Source: an uncultured Pelagibacteraceae bacterium (GTDB lineage: Bacteria; Pseudomonadota; Alphaproteobacteria; Pelagibacterales; AG-422-B15). Taken from it: a DNA stretch of 64,000 bases. The DNA lies in contig CACGAG010000006.1 of assembly GCA_902571005.1 (NCBI GenBank), positions 43,371-107,370 on the forward strand, written 5' to 3'. This document shows, in pieces, positions 36,511 to 45,837 of this stretch. The notes under the pieces were generated by a model. The model was not told where the DNA came from and did no database searches. It was given only the letters and a program-made list of their open reading frames with translations. Position 1 is the stretch's first letter. The number at the start of each line of letters is the position of its first letter. The translations under genes were made by a program, and so were the position numbers.

Positions 36511-37734
36511 ATGAATTATATCATTGCAAACACAGTCATAATCCTCTTTTTTCTTTTATCGCCATTGAATGCCCACTACTTTAGTGAGTCATTCTCTAAA
36601 TGGAACGTTGTAGATAACAAAGTTGAGGCAAATTTTTCTCTTTTAACACTTGAGTCCACTCGTATTTTTCAAGTTGAAAACTATCAGAAGATTATGTTTG
36701 AAGAGAATTTGAGTGAGACAGATGTATTCAAAATCTACCTCAGCCAGCATCTCAAAGTCACCTCAGAAGGCAAAAATTGTTCTCTTGTTGATGAAATTAA
36801 AGAATTAAATTCTCAAGAAGGAAGTTTAAATCTCTCACTAAATTTTGAATGTCCATCAAACAAAGAAATAAAAATTATTAATAATGCGCTGTTTAATCTT
36901 GTTCAAAGCCATATTCATATAGCACGTATCTACATTGACAATAATTTATATACTGAAAAAGCCTTATTTTTTAATGATCAGTCAATTGATTTAAATGAAG
37001 AAAAGGAAAATAATAGCTTCTCGAATAGTTTTTATAAATTTTTCTCATTGGGTCTTGATCATATTCTAAGTGGCTATGATCACTTGCTATTTATTCTTGG
37101 ACTGTTGCTTTTAGTAACAAATTTAAAACGATTGCTTCTGGTAATCACGGGATTCACTATTGGTCACAGTTTAACTTTATCACTTTCAGTAATAAACATT
37201 ATCCAAGTAAAATCCTCTTTAGTTGAAGCATTAATTGGTTATACAATAATGTTCGTAGGCTTGGAATATTTGTATAAAGAAAACAAAGATCATAGAGTAA
37301 GTATGATCTTTATAACAACACTAAGTTTATTACTTTTAATATTTGGTAATTTAATCAATCCAAATTTCCCATATTTCTTAATATTAGGAATACTTCTATT
37401 TTCTCTAGGTTATTTTTACTTACTTAAAAATTTAAATTCAGAAAATAATTTGCTATCTATTATAACAATTATTTTTGGACTTATTCATGGATTTGGTTTT
37501 GGAGGATTTTTACTTGGCTCAAAAATAAGTAGTGAAAATATTTTCTCTGGATTGTTAGGTTTCAATTTAGGGGTAGAAGTAGGTCAGATAATTTTTGTCT
37601 TATTAATTTTATTAATATACAAATTATTAATGACATTAAAAATTACAAAAATAATAGAAGTCATAAAGAATCTTTCATTCTTTGCAGTTGTTTTCTTTGG
37701 TTTCTTCTTTTTTATTCAAAGACTCATAGCTTAA
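36511..37734 (+). CDS. HupE/UreJ-like membrane protein
   Basis: This membrane protein has 407 residues. A signal peptide (residues 1-21, PLNAH) and an extracytoplasmic domain to about residue 170 precede seven hydrophobic helices. The HupE/UreJ hallmark is present as SLGLDHILSGYDHLLFILG, with later GFTIGHSLTLSLS and LIHGFGFGGFL; these histidines bind nickel or cobalt in the characterised relatives. No hydrogenase or urease gene is in the window. It overlaps the convergent DUF3429 gene by 4 bases. Metal transport is a family-based guess. Confidence 0.78.
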   Translation: MNYIIANTVIILFFLLSPLNAHYFSESFSKWNVVDNKVEANFSLLTLESTRIFQVENYQKIMFEENLSETDVFKIYLSQHLKVTSEGKNCSLVDEIKELNSQEGSLNLSLNFECPSNKEIKIINNALFNLVQSHIHIARIYIDNNLYTEKALFFNDQSIDLNEEKENNSFSNSFYKFFSLGLDHILSGYDHLLFILGLLLLVTNLKRLLLVITGFTIGHSLTLSLSVINIIQVKSSLVEALIGYTIMFVGLEYLYKENKDHRVSMIFITTLSLLLLIFGNLINPNFPYFLILGILLFSLGYFYLLKNLNSENNLLSIITIIFGLIHGFGFGGFLLGSKISSENIFSGLLGFNLGVEVGQIIFVLLILLIYKLLMTLKITKIIEVIKNLSFFAVVFFGFFFFIQRLIA

Positions 37735-38180
37735 AAAACAAATAAAAACATCAGGCTCGTAATAATTATCACTATTGATGAAAGAGATATTCTCATTGTT
37801 ATAAACCATAATTGTGAGATTTTTTGGTGTTGATACAAGTAATAATCATGAACGGCAGATATTAGAAAGCTTACAAGAATTAAACCTAATGAGAGACTTA
37901 AATTCTCAATACTCAAAAGTGCAGACCAAGCAATCAATGGGGGCATAACAGAAATAATAAGTGGAATAAAGACGTAGTAAATTTTGTCAGCAAAAGCTGT
38001 GATTAGGCCCCACTGAATACCACCCAGAAATGATGAGATGATTGCTGCATATGCAACATAAATAAATAAAAGTAATCCATACAATTCTTCAGTTGGAGGT
38101 GATATTGCGCATGCAATTAAAATTAAGATAAATGGAATTAATCCAAGTCCACCTAAAATAAATGATTGTTTTTGGCCCAT
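37731..38180 (-). CDS. DUF3429-family membrane protein
   Basis: This is a 149-residue integral membrane protein with about five hydrophobic segments. The LGLIPF start and the AAIISSFLGGIQWGL block match DUF3429, a family of unknown function. It lies 2 bases downstream of the alkylsulfatase-like gene on the same strand, so the two are probably one operon. Confidence 0.7.
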   Translation of the reverse strand: MGQKQSFILGGLGLIPFILILIACAISPPTEELYGLLLFIYVAYAAIISSFLGGIQWGLITAFADKIYYVFIPLIISVMPPLIAWSALLSIENLSLSLGLILVSFLISAVHDYYLYQHQKISQLWFITMRISLSSIVIIITSLMFLFVF

Positions 38181-38182
38181 AA

Positions 38183-39898
38183 CTAGTCGGTAAATAATCC
38201 CAAGAATTTTAGAAATTCAAGTTTTCCACCTTCTACTTCGATCGTGTTATTTGCTAAGAGAAGAGAGATAGCAGCTACATTTTTTAGACCGGCAAATACT
38301 TCCTTCAGAGTTTGTTGATCAGTGATGACTTTAACTTCAGCACTAGAATCTGGCATTTTACTTAACTGGGCTACTCCTTTTCTTATATGTATAGTGTATA
38401 CTTCTTCGCTATCGATAAATCTAAATTCATATTTTTTTGTTATTTCGACAGATTTATCCGCGTTAAGATTTACAGGAAGTGACTTCATTATTGCTTTCAT
38501 TGGTGTTGCTTGTAATTGTTCAGACGTAACACTATTCGGAGTTGATGAATTTACATCAATTTCATTCCTTAATTCACCTGCAACTGTTTTATAAAAATAG
38601 TAATCGTTAGATGCAAGTTGAAACTTGGCTAATTGATCAGCTGCAGCCGCTTTTATATTTTTGGCTTGTGTATTGTTTGCATCAAGTGCGATTAACATAT
38701 CTGCTAGTTCCAAGGCCCACTGATATTCTCCATTATCGAGAGCATTTTGTGCCTCATCAGATATTTTAGTTTGCCTTTGAGCCATGACCTCAAGTTTTTT
38801 AGCTCTCTCTTCAACAGTCAGAGGATGAAGGTCAGATATGTTTCCACTAAACCAGCCAATATACCCACTAAATGTTGATCTAACATAAGACGATATAGAG
38901 CCATAAAAAGGTTGTAAGTATGGAGACTCAGCTAGGTGTTTTGGTAATTTTACTTTTTGCACAATCTCATCAGGCGTTAATCCTTTATTTGCATATCTTA
39001 TAGTTTGGTCATGAACAAACTGAATGCCATCTCTATAATCAGTGAGAGCTTTTTCTACATTTTCTTTTCCACTTATAGGACGCGAGTGACTTGGAACCAG
39101 ATGCTCTGCATTAAGTAATCTGATTTTATCGAGACTATCGACCCATTCCATAGGATTTCTAAATTTTGTTCCTCTTATTGCGTATAAATTTGCAAATGAT
39201 CTATAAAAATTATCACCAACCATCACAGCTTTTTTCTTAGGTATCCACACATATAGATGATCATCTGTCTCACCAGGTACATGCGCTAAGACAAATGTAA
39301 GATTATCAATTTCAATAGTTAACTCATCATCAAAAAGTAAAGTTGGTCTGACAAGGCCAAGTGTTTCTTGATCATTAATTTCTAAAAACCCTCCAATGCC
39401 TTGATGAACTATTTCTTCCTTGGGTAGAGGTATTCCAAACTGCCTTGCCGATCTTTGAAAGATTATCGGTCTTATAGTTGTTGCTATATTATCTAAATTA
39501 TAAATTATATTTTCTTGCGCATATATTTCTGTTTCATTTTCGTTATAGAAAACAGTTGCACCACCAAGATGATCTAAATGATTATGAGTGTAAACGATAG
39601 CTACAATTGGTTTTTCTGAAATTTCTCTAAAATCTTGATATAATTCTTCCGCTCTTTCAACAGAACCCAATGTATCAACAATTACTAAACTGTTTTCCGT
39701 TTCAATCATAATTGAGTTCGCAAGGCCATATCCTACACCAACATAAATATCCTCGGTTACTTCAATTAAATCCTTTTTAAATTCTTTTTTATGCTCCTGA
39801 GACAATCCTTGATCTGAGCTAAATGTCTCATTAGACTGGTTTTGATCACCACATGAAACCAAAAAAGTAAAAAAGAAAAAGCTTATTAATATTTTCAT
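38183..39898 (-). CDS. Metallo-beta-lactamase-fold lipoprotein, alkylsulfatase-like
   Basis: This lipoprotein of 571 residues has lipobox LVSC (C16). The metallo-beta-lactamase core carries the dizinc motif THNHLDH (H105, H107, D109, H110), with further His in HVPGETDDHLYVW and PSHSRP. The middle (EERAKKLEVMAQRQ to WALELADMLIALDANN) matches the alkylsulfatase dimerisation region, and the C-terminal 120 residues look like the SCP2-type lipid-binding domain of SdsA1. It is shorter than SdsA1-type enzymes. It may hydrolyse sulfate esters at the cell surface, but related folds act on other substrates. Confidence 0.78.
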   Translation of the reverse strand: MKILISFFFFTFLVSCGDQNQSNETFSSDQGLSQEHKKEFKKDLIEVTEDIYVGVGYGLANSIMIETENSLVIVDTLGSVERAEELYQDFREISEKPIVAIVYTHNHLDHLGGATVFYNENETEIYAQENIIYNLDNIATTIRPIIFQRSARQFGIPLPKEEIVHQGIGGFLEINDQETLGLVRPTLLFDDELTIEIDNLTFVLAHVPGETDDHLYVWIPKKKAVMVGDNFYRSFANLYAIRGTKFRNPMEWVDSLDKIRLLNAEHLVPSHSRPISGKENVEKALTDYRDGIQFVHDQTIRYANKGLTPDEIVQKVKLPKHLAESPYLQPFYGSISSYVRSTFSGYIGWFSGNISDLHPLTVEERAKKLEVMAQRQTKISDEAQNALDNGEYQWALELADMLIALDANNTQAKNIKAAAADQLAKFQLASNDYYFYKTVAGELRNEIDVNSSTPNSVTSEQLQATPMKAIMKSLPVNLNADKSVEITKKYEFRFIDSEEVYTIHIRKGVAQLSKMPDSSAEVKVITDQQTLKEVFAGLKNVAAISLLLANNTIEVEGGKLEFLKFLGLFTD

Positions 39899-39944
39899 GA
39901 ATTGATTATTAAGAAATAAGTATTGAAATATTTTCTACGAAAAA

Positions 39945-40820
39945 ATGAAAAAATACAACAATGAAATTTTTGGTGCAATTTGTCTTCTAGCGGCTGGATT
40001 TTTTTTAAGTTTTGGTGGATTACTTATCAGGCTTGTAGATGACGCAACTACAATGCAAGTAACTTCCTATAGATCGATTACATTTTGCTTAGTAGCTTTA
40101 ATTTACATTTTAATAAGATTTAAATCTGAAACACCAAAGGCCTTTATTAATATTGGTAAAGACGGATTATTACTTGCTGTAATTTTAGGACTAAGTAATA
40201 TTTTTTTTGTTTTTGGGATGAGTAACACTTCAGTTGCGAATGCTGTTTTTTTAATGAGCACTGGACCTCTCTGGGCTGCCTTAGCAAGTTATTTTTTTTT
40301 TAAAAAAATCGTTGGTACGAAAACTATTGTTGCAATAGCAGGGTCGATGATTGGAATCTCAATTATGTTTTCCCAAGGATTTGAAACAGCTAACAGTCTT
40401 GGTAATTTAATAATACTTGGTGTTCCAATTTGTTTTGCATTACAACTCACATTAATTAATAGACGGTCAGATGTAGACTTTATGCCATCAACTTTCCTTT
40501 CTGGTATATTGGTTATTATTGTTGGCTTATTAATTATTCAAGATCATTCAATAAGTACGAAAGACCTGTTGCTTGTCTTATTTATGGGTGCATTTCAAGT
40601 AGGTCTTGGTTTTATGTTTATTACAATAGGATCTCGCTATATTCCACCGCACCGAGCAGCTTTATACATTCTATTAGAACCTATCTTAGCTCCAATTTGG
40701 GCATGGGCTGGTGTTGGAGAAAAACCTCCTATGATAGAATTGCTGGGTGGCCTGATAGTCTTTGCTTTTGTAACGTGGAGGCTTATAGATGAATTTATTG
40801 AGAAAGAAAAAAACAATTAA
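39945..40820 (+). CDS. EamA/DMT-family permease
   Basis: This is a ten-helix drug/metabolite transporter of 291 residues with two EamA repeats (LAAGFFLSFGGLLIRLVDD at the start; YIPPHRAALYILLEPILAPIW in the second repeat). It is divergent from the alkylsulfatase-like gene and overlaps yciB tail to tail by 4 bases. The substrate is unknown; it is only distantly like the DMT protein at 21632. Confidence 0.8.
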   Translation: MKKYNNEIFGAICLLAAGFFLSFGGLLIRLVDDATTMQVTSYRSITFCLVALIYILIRFKSETPKAFINIGKDGLLLAVILGLSNIFFVFGMSNTSVANAVFLMSTGPLWAALASYFFFKKIVGTKTIVAIAGSMIGISIMFSQGFETANSLGNLIILGVPICFALQLTLINRRSDVDFMPSTFLSGILVIIVGLLIIQDHSISTKDLLLVLFMGAFQVGLGFMFITIGSRYIPPHRAALYILLEPILAPIWAWAGVGEKPPMIELLGGLIVFAFVTWRLIDEFIEKEKNN

Positions 40821-41359
40821 TTATCGGCCAAGTTTTTTTGAATAAAAAATGCTTGTGAGAAAATAAATATAAAAGTAAGACCCATAATTCCAAATAATTT
40901 GAAATTTACCCAAACTGCATCAGAAAAATTTCGATAGACTATTTCATTGGCAGCTGCCAGGAATAAGAAAAAAAAAGCCCATCTTTTACTTAATTGTATC
41001 CAGCCATAATCAGTGAGTTTTATTGCAGTACCCATTAACGACTTTAATAGTGGCTTTTTAAAATATAAACCTCCAAATAGTACAAAAGAAAAAATGAGAT
41101 TAACCAAGGTAACCTTAAATTTAATAAAAAAGGGATCATTAAAGTAAATTGTTAAAGCGCCAAAAATAAATATTAAAATAGTACTAAACAACAGCATTGG
41201 AGAAACTTTGCGGTCTATAATGTATGACCCTACAATTGCAACTCCTGCAGCAATCATTAGAGGTAGAATTGCTTCTTCAATTTTACCAGTCTTGATAAAA
41301 AAATAAAAAAACACGACAAGAGGGCCGAGCTCAAATACTTGTTTTAGTGAACTTCTCAT
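40817..41359 (-). CDS. yciB: Inner membrane-spanning protein YciB (septation protein A family)
   Basis: This 180-residue membrane protein has five to six helices. The N-terminal FELGPLVVFF, the central PLLKSLMG and RWAFFFLFLAAANEIVYRN with WVNFKLFGIMGLTFIF are conserved YciB/IspZ blocks. The family affects septation and envelope integrity. It follows hspQ by 10 bases at the end of a long minus-strand gene run. Confidence 0.9.
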   Translation of the reverse strand: MRSSLKQVFELGPLVVFFYFFIKTGKIEEAILPLMIAAGVAIVGSYIIDRKVSPMLLFSTILIFIFGALTIYFNDPFFIKFKVTLVNLIFSFVLFGGLYFKKPLLKSLMGTAIKLTDYGWIQLSKRWAFFFLFLAAANEIVYRNFSDAVWVNFKLFGIMGLTFIFIFSQAFFIQKNLADN

Positions 41360-41369
41360 TAAATTTAAT

Positions 41370-41696
41370 TTAGTTATGTTTTGTCTTAGAAATATATTTT
41401 CCGTTTTTTATTCCAGTAAACATCTCTTCAACAAGTGGATGTGAAACAGGATCATCTGTTTCATCTGGTAATAAATTTTGTTGAGAGACGTAAGCAACAT
41501 AAGAAGGTTGGCTAGGTGCTTCGGCCAACAAATGATAAAAAGGTTGATCCTTTCTAGGTCTTACTTGTAACGGAATAGATTGATACCATTCTTCAGTATT
41601 ATTAAATTCTGGATCAACATCAAAAATTACTCCTCTAAAGTCAAAGTACTTGTGCTTTACAATAGAACCTATTTGAAATTTTGCTTTATTAATCAT
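41370..41696 (-). CDS. hspQ: HspQ/YccV heat-shock protein
   Basis: This is a small protein of about 108 residues. FQIGSIVKHKYFDFRGVIFDVDP and QPFYHLLAEAP with YVAYVSQQNL are the HspQ (hemimethylated-DNA-binding-like) blocks. HspQ modulates Lon proteolysis and DnaA levels in enterobacteria. The open frame begins at TTG 41732, but ATG 41696 begins right at the conserved domain and is preferred. It lies 62 bases after the DsbA-like gene. Confidence 0.88.
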   Translation of the reverse strand: MINKAKFQIGSIVKHKYFDFRGVIFDVDPEFNNTEEWYQSIPLQVRPRKDQPFYHLLAEAPSQPSYVAYVSQQNLLPDETDDPVSHPLVEEMFTGIKNGKYISKTKHN

Positions 41697-41758
41697 TAAT
41701 AAAGAGGTTACTGTATTCGTGATGAAATTCAAGCTTCGAAATTTTATTTATTAAATAA

Positions 41759-42358
41759 CTATTTAACTAAATTGCTTAATACTTCGTATTTAATATACCC
41801 AGGATAAATCGAATCATTAATTACAGATGCTGGGGTTCCTCTTAATCCTAAACTTTGTGCTAATTTAAAATTTTCATTAATCACTGCATTTTCAGTTTGA
41901 TCCAACGCCTGATTAAAAATTTTCTCACCATCAAAATTGTATTCATTTAATAGAGTAATTATTGAATCTTTTTTCATTCTTGGTCCAAGTTTCATTAGTC
42001 CATTATGAATGTCAAAATACATATCAGGATAGTTATCCCAAATAATTAGTGCAATTTTTGCCGCTGTATCTGATATGTCACCAAAAATTGGCCATTCAAG
42101 ATAAACAATTTTAACATTTTCTGACTCATTTAATATTTTTTCAAAATCTTTTGCCTGTTTTGCACAATAGCCGCATCTATAATCGAAAAATTCTACAACT
42201 GTAATTTCTGCATTACTGTTTCCAACTGTTGGGAGAGCGCTTGCTTCGTGATTTCGAAGGATGAAACTTGCAAGATTCTGGTCATCTTGTGCAGATGCTA
42301 AAGTTGAGATAGTCATTAGAAGTGTGGTGATTATAAATATATTTATTCTTTTAATCAT
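41759..42358 (-). CDS. DsbA-like periplasmic thiol-disulfide oxidoreductase
   Basis: This exported thioredoxin-fold protein has 199 residues. The signal peptide ends at about residue 23 (LASAQ), the redox site is C62-GY-C65, and GLRGTPASVI gives the cis-Pro loop. This arrangement fits DsbA/Com1-like enzymes that oxidise or isomerise disulfides. It overlaps murU by ATGA. Likely clients are the cysteine-rich exported proteins, such as DUF3604, but that is inference. Confidence 0.87.
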   Translation of the reverse strand: MIKRINIFIITTLLMTISTLASAQDDQNLASFILRNHEASALPTVGNSNAEITVVEFFDYRCGYCAKQAKDFEKILNESENVKIVYLEWPIFGDISDTAAKIALIIWDNYPDMYFDIHNGLMKLGPRMKKDSIITLLNEYNFDGEKIFNQALDQTENAVINENFKLAQSLGLRGTPASVINDSIYPGYIKYEVLSNLVK

Positions 42359-43047
42359 AATTTCTCGTCGTATTTTTTTAAAGCTGCTGTAGTACCAAGA
42401 TGTAAAACATTTTTATTGAATTTGTAGCCTTTGATCAAATTTTTTGAAATTAAATCATCCCATACTTGATTAATTGAAAAAACATTACTTTTTAAGTCTT
42501 TGAATGCTTCTTTTCTAATAATCTGAGCACCATTAAATACGTAGCCTTTACTAGTTGTATCATTATATCTTTGTATATAGTCATCTCTCGTAAATGAAAA
42601 ATCACCTTTACCATCATAGCCACTTATAAGATTTATTGGCGTTAGAGCAAGTAACGAAATTTTATCTTTTGGAAAATTCTCTATCATTTCTCTAAAGAAG
42701 ACAGTGTCTTCATCTTCCCATAAATTGTCACAATTTAAAATAAATACTTGTTCTATTTTATTTTCATCCATGATTTTTTTTATTCCACCACCAGTATCTA
42801 ATAGGCAATCTGTCTCATCAGAAATTTTGATTTTTGGATTATTTAGATTTTTTAAATACGAGATAATTTGATCAGATTTGTAATGAACATTTATAAAAAT
42901 TTCCTCAAAGCCTAACTCCTCCATAATATTTATTGAATATTCTATAAAGGGTTTTCCGTTTACTTCAATCAGTGGCTTTGGTAAATCCAAAGAATATTCC
43001 CTTACCCTTTTGCCTAACCCTGCAGCAAGAATAATTGAAGACTTCAT
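42355..43047 (-). CDS. murU: MurU-like nucleotidyltransferase
   Basis: This is a sugar-phosphate nucleotidyltransferase of 230 residues. The N-terminus AAGLGKRVREYSLDLPKPL is the pyrophosphorylase signature, and LNCDNLW holds the metal Asp. Together with the kinase encoded just upstream it matches the MurU/AmgK anabolic recycling route, in which MurNAc-1-phosphate is uridylated so that peptidoglycan sugars bypass de novo synthesis. It overlaps both neighbours by ATGA. Confidence 0.85.
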   Translation of the reverse strand: MKSSIILAAGLGKRVREYSLDLPKPLIEVNGKPFIEYSINIMEELGFEEIFINVHYKSDQIISYLKNLNNPKIKISDETDCLLDTGGGIKKIMDENKIEQVFILNCDNLWEDEDTVFFREMIENFPKDKISLLALTPINLISGYDGKGDFSFTRDDYIQRYNDTTSKGYVFNGAQIIRKEAFKDLKSNVFSINQVWDDLISKNLIKGYKFNKNVLHLGTTAALKKYDEKL

Positions 43048-44024
43048 AATTGAAGCTCTTTTATCTGCAACTCTTCAATCCATTTCTTCATATCAAAAAA
43101 CAATGATGATTTTAAATTTGATTTAATAAAATTATAAGTTGCAGGAAAATACTTTAAATATTTTTCTTTTCCATCTCTAATCGAAAGTCTACTAAATATC
43201 CCAAGAATTTTTAAATTTCTCTGGAGAGAAAAAAAGTTGATTTCTCTAAGAACCATATCATAATTTTCATTCGTCAATTTAATATAGTATTTAATTAATT
43301 CTTCTTTTTCATTTTCATTTAAGGGCATGCGTACGTCCTCCAATAACGAAGCAAGGTCATAAAATGATGAACCTAATAATGCATCTTGAAAATCTATCAA
43401 ACCAACTTGTTTAAGAGGGTCCTTATGATCCTTTAGAATTAAATTATCAACGTGGTAATCTCTAAGAACAAGAGTATCGTTTTGAGATTTTATATTTAAG
43501 AAAGCTTGTTGTAAAATTTGATAAAATTCATCTCTTTTTTTATTGCTTATCTGCATTCCAAGTTTTTTCTCAATGAACCATTCAATAAATAAAATTGACT
43601 CTCTGTATAGCTCCTCAAAGTTATAAGTTTTTAATTTACTTAAATAAGATTTATTTTGATGAGATTTAATTTTTATATCAATTAGAACATCAATTGCTTT
43701 CTCGTATAAATTTTTTTTATTTTCTTTATTCATATGTTTAGAAAAAACTTTATCCCCAAAATCCTCTAGAAGAATGAAACCTTCTTTGTTATTTACATCT
43801 ATTATCTTAGGAGCACTTAAATTAAATGAATGAAGTATCCTTGCAATTTCTGAAAATTTTGAAACTGACTCACCCTTTTCAGGAGCTGCATCCATGGCTA
43901 GGATATTATTTTCTAATCTATAATATTTTCTGAAAGATGCATCGCTTTTAATTGCAACTAAGTTTTTAGAAGAGATTTTATGTTTCTCTAAATATAATAA
44001 TAACTTATTGAAACGATTATCCAT
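43044..44024 (-). CDS. amgK: AmgK-like anomeric sugar kinase (aminoglycoside phosphotransferase fold)
   Basis: This is a 326-residue phosphotransferase. The catalytic loop is LRDYHVDNLI and the metal-binding block LIDFQDALLGSSFYDLASLL; the N-terminal lobe ends with MDAAPEKGE, as in AmgK, which phosphorylates MurNAc/GlcNAc at C1. Coupling to murU and tsaE is the standard alphaproteobacterial order. It overlaps tsaE by 8 bases. Confidence 0.87.
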   Translation of the reverse strand: MDNRFNKLLLYLEKHKISSKNLVAIKSDASFRKYYRLENNILAMDAAPEKGESVSKFSEIARILHSFNLSAPKIIDVNNKEGFILLEDFGDKVFSKHMNKENKKNLYEKAIDVLIDIKIKSHQNKSYLSKLKTYNFEELYRESILFIEWFIEKKLGMQISNKKRDEFYQILQQAFLNIKSQNDTLVLRDYHVDNLILKDHKDPLKQVGLIDFQDALLGSSFYDLASLLEDVRMPLNENEKEELIKYYIKLTNENYDMVLREINFFSLQRNLKILGIFSRLSIRDGKEKYLKYFPATYNFIKSNLKSSLFFDMKKWIEELQIKELQL

Positions 44025-44466
44025 CGATTTTTAAATTTTTAAACTTACCAAATTTTTTTATGTCAACATTACGATTATTATTTTTTAAAATTTTAAATAT
44101 AATTTCTATTCGATCCGATGGAAGAATTTTTTTAAATTTATCAGACCATTCTATTAAACATGCATCATCAAATGTAGATTCCATAAAATTTAACTCAACT
44201 AACTCTGCAGCTGAATTAAGTCTATAAAAATCAAAATGATTAATTTTAATATTTCTATGTTCATACACCTGCAATAAGGTGAAGGTTGGACTTGGTATTT
44301 CTTTTATTTTTGCATCTTTTAAATACTCTTGAATAAAATACCTACTGAATGTGGTTTTTCCAGATCCTAAATTACCATTTAGACAAATTACTATATTGCT
44401 ACCTTTAGAAAACCTGACTAATTTTCTAGCAAACAGTTGAGTATCCCTCTCATTTTTCAGAAGCAT
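44017..44466 (-). CDS. tsaE: tRNA t6A biosynthesis ATPase TsaE
   Basis: TsaE is the ATPase of the TsaBDE complex that makes N6-threonylcarbamoyladenosine at position 37 of ANN-decoding tRNAs. The P-loop is GNLGSGKTTFSR, followed by IPSPTFTLLQVYE and HFDFYRL, and LIEWSDKF in the C-terminal part. The 149-residue length is normal. It lies 27 bases after ahcY. Confidence 0.92.
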   Translation of the reverse strand: MLLKNERDTQLFARKLVRFSKGSNIVICLNGNLGSGKTTFSRYFIQEYLKDAKIKEIPSPTFTLLQVYEHRNIKINHFDFYRLNSAAELVELNFMESTFDDACLIEWSDKFKKILPSDRIEIIFKILKNNNRNVDIKKFGKFKNLKIDG

Positions 44467-44493
44467 AAATAAACTTTAACACTAAAATAAAAT

Positions 44494-45786
44494 TTAGTAT
44501 CGATAAGCTTCAGGTTTATATGGACCCTCTGGAGTTACACTAATATAGTCAGCTTGATCTTTGGATAATTGTGTAAGTTTAGCTCCTACCTTTTCTAAAT
44601 GGAGACGCGCAACCTTTTCATCCAAATGCTTTGGAAGTACATAAACTTTTTTTTCATAATTTTCTGAATTATTCCACAATTCAATTTGTGCTGTTACCTG
44701 GTTTGTAAAAGAAGCACTCATTACAAAGCTTGGATGCCCAGTTGCACAACCTAAGTTTACAAGCCTTCCTTCAGCTAATAAAATAATTCTTTTTTCATCA
44801 GGAAAAGTAATTTCATGCACTTGTGGCTTGATCTCATCCCATTTATAATTTCTAAGTGCATCAACTTGAATTTCGTTATCGAAGTGACCAATGTTGCATA
44901 AAATTGCTCTATCTTTCATATCTCTCATGTGGTCTGCGGTAACAATATCTTTATTTCCAGTAGCAGTAACAACTATATCTGCTTCCTTAATCATTTCATC
45001 CATCAAAACAACTTCATAACCTTCCATTGCCGCTTGTAATGCGCAAATTGGATCTGTTTCAGTAACCATTACTCTTGCGCCACTTTGACGTAGTGAAGCA
45101 GCACTGCCTTTGCCAACGTCACCAAAACCAGCAACTATAGCAACTTTACCTGACATCATAACATCAGTTGCTCTTTTAATTCCATCAACTAAACTTTCTC
45201 TACAGCCATAAAGATTGTCGAATTTAGATTTGGTGACTGAGTCATTTACATTAATAGCTGGCACCATTAACGTACCATCACTTTCCATTTTTTTTAATGC
45301 GAGTACACCTGTTGTTGTTTCCTCTGACAGCCCTTTTACTTCTTTTAATAAGTCATTATATTCTTTATGCATTAAACTTGTAAGATCACCGCCATCGTCA
45401 AGAATCATATTTGGCTTCCAACCCTCTTTACCTTCAATTGTTTGTCTTACACACCACCAATATTCTTCTTCTGTTTCACCTTTCCATGCATAAACTGGTA
45501 TACCTGCTTTTGCTATTGCGGCTGCAGCATGATCTTGCGTTGAAAATATATTACAAGATGACCATCTAACATCAGCACCTAATTCTACTAATGTTTCAAT
45601 TAGCACAGCAGTTTGTATGGTCATATGAAGACAGCCGAGAATTCTTGCCCCCTCAAGTGGTTTTTTTCCTTTATATTCACTTCTTAATGCCATTAATCCA
45701 GGCATTTCAGTTTCAGCTAGTGAAATCTCTTTTCTACCGAAATCTGCAAGATTTATATCTGCTACTTTGTAATCCTCATTTGCCAT
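44494..45786 (-). CDS. ahcY: Adenosylhomocysteinase
   Basis: AhcY splits S-adenosylhomocysteine to adenosine and homocysteine with bound NAD, which relieves product inhibition of methyltransferases. [15 protein letters not shown] near residue 52, [16 protein letters not shown], and the NAD loop [15 protein letters not shown] (about residue 218) are present, and the C-terminus ends in the conserved YKPEAYRY. The 430-residue form is the shorter bacterial type. It lies between chvG and tsaE. The 51 bases upstream contain no riboswitch that I can recognise. Confidence 0.96.
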   Translation of the reverse strand: MANEDYKVADINLADFGRKEISLAETEMPGLMALRSEYKGKKPLEGARILGCLHMTIQTAVLIETLVELGADVRWSSCNIFSTQDHAAAAIAKAGIPVYAWKGETEEEYWWCVRQTIEGKEGWKPNMILDDGGDLTSLMHKEYNDLLKEVKGLSEETTTGVLALKKMESDGTLMVPAINVNDSVTKSKFDNLYGCRESLVDGIKRATDVMMSGKVAIVAGFGDVGKGSAASLRQSGARVMVTETDPICALQAAMEGYEVVLMDEMIKEADIVVTATGNKDIVTADHMRDMKDRAILCNIGHFDNEIQVDALRNYKWDEIKPQVHEITFPDEKRIILLAEGRLVNLGCATGHPSFVMSASFTNQVTAQIELWNNSENYEKKVYVLPKHLDEKVARLHLEKVGAKLTQLSKDQADYISVTPEGPYKPEAYRY

Positions 45787-45837
45787 AGATCATAAAATAT
45801 AGGTTATATACAACATTAATCAATCTTAATATTTCAT

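Noticed and set aside
45787..45837. A possible SAH or SAM riboswitch before ahcY
   Set aside because: The gap is only 51 bases, AT-rich, and shows no stem structure or conserved core of those classes.
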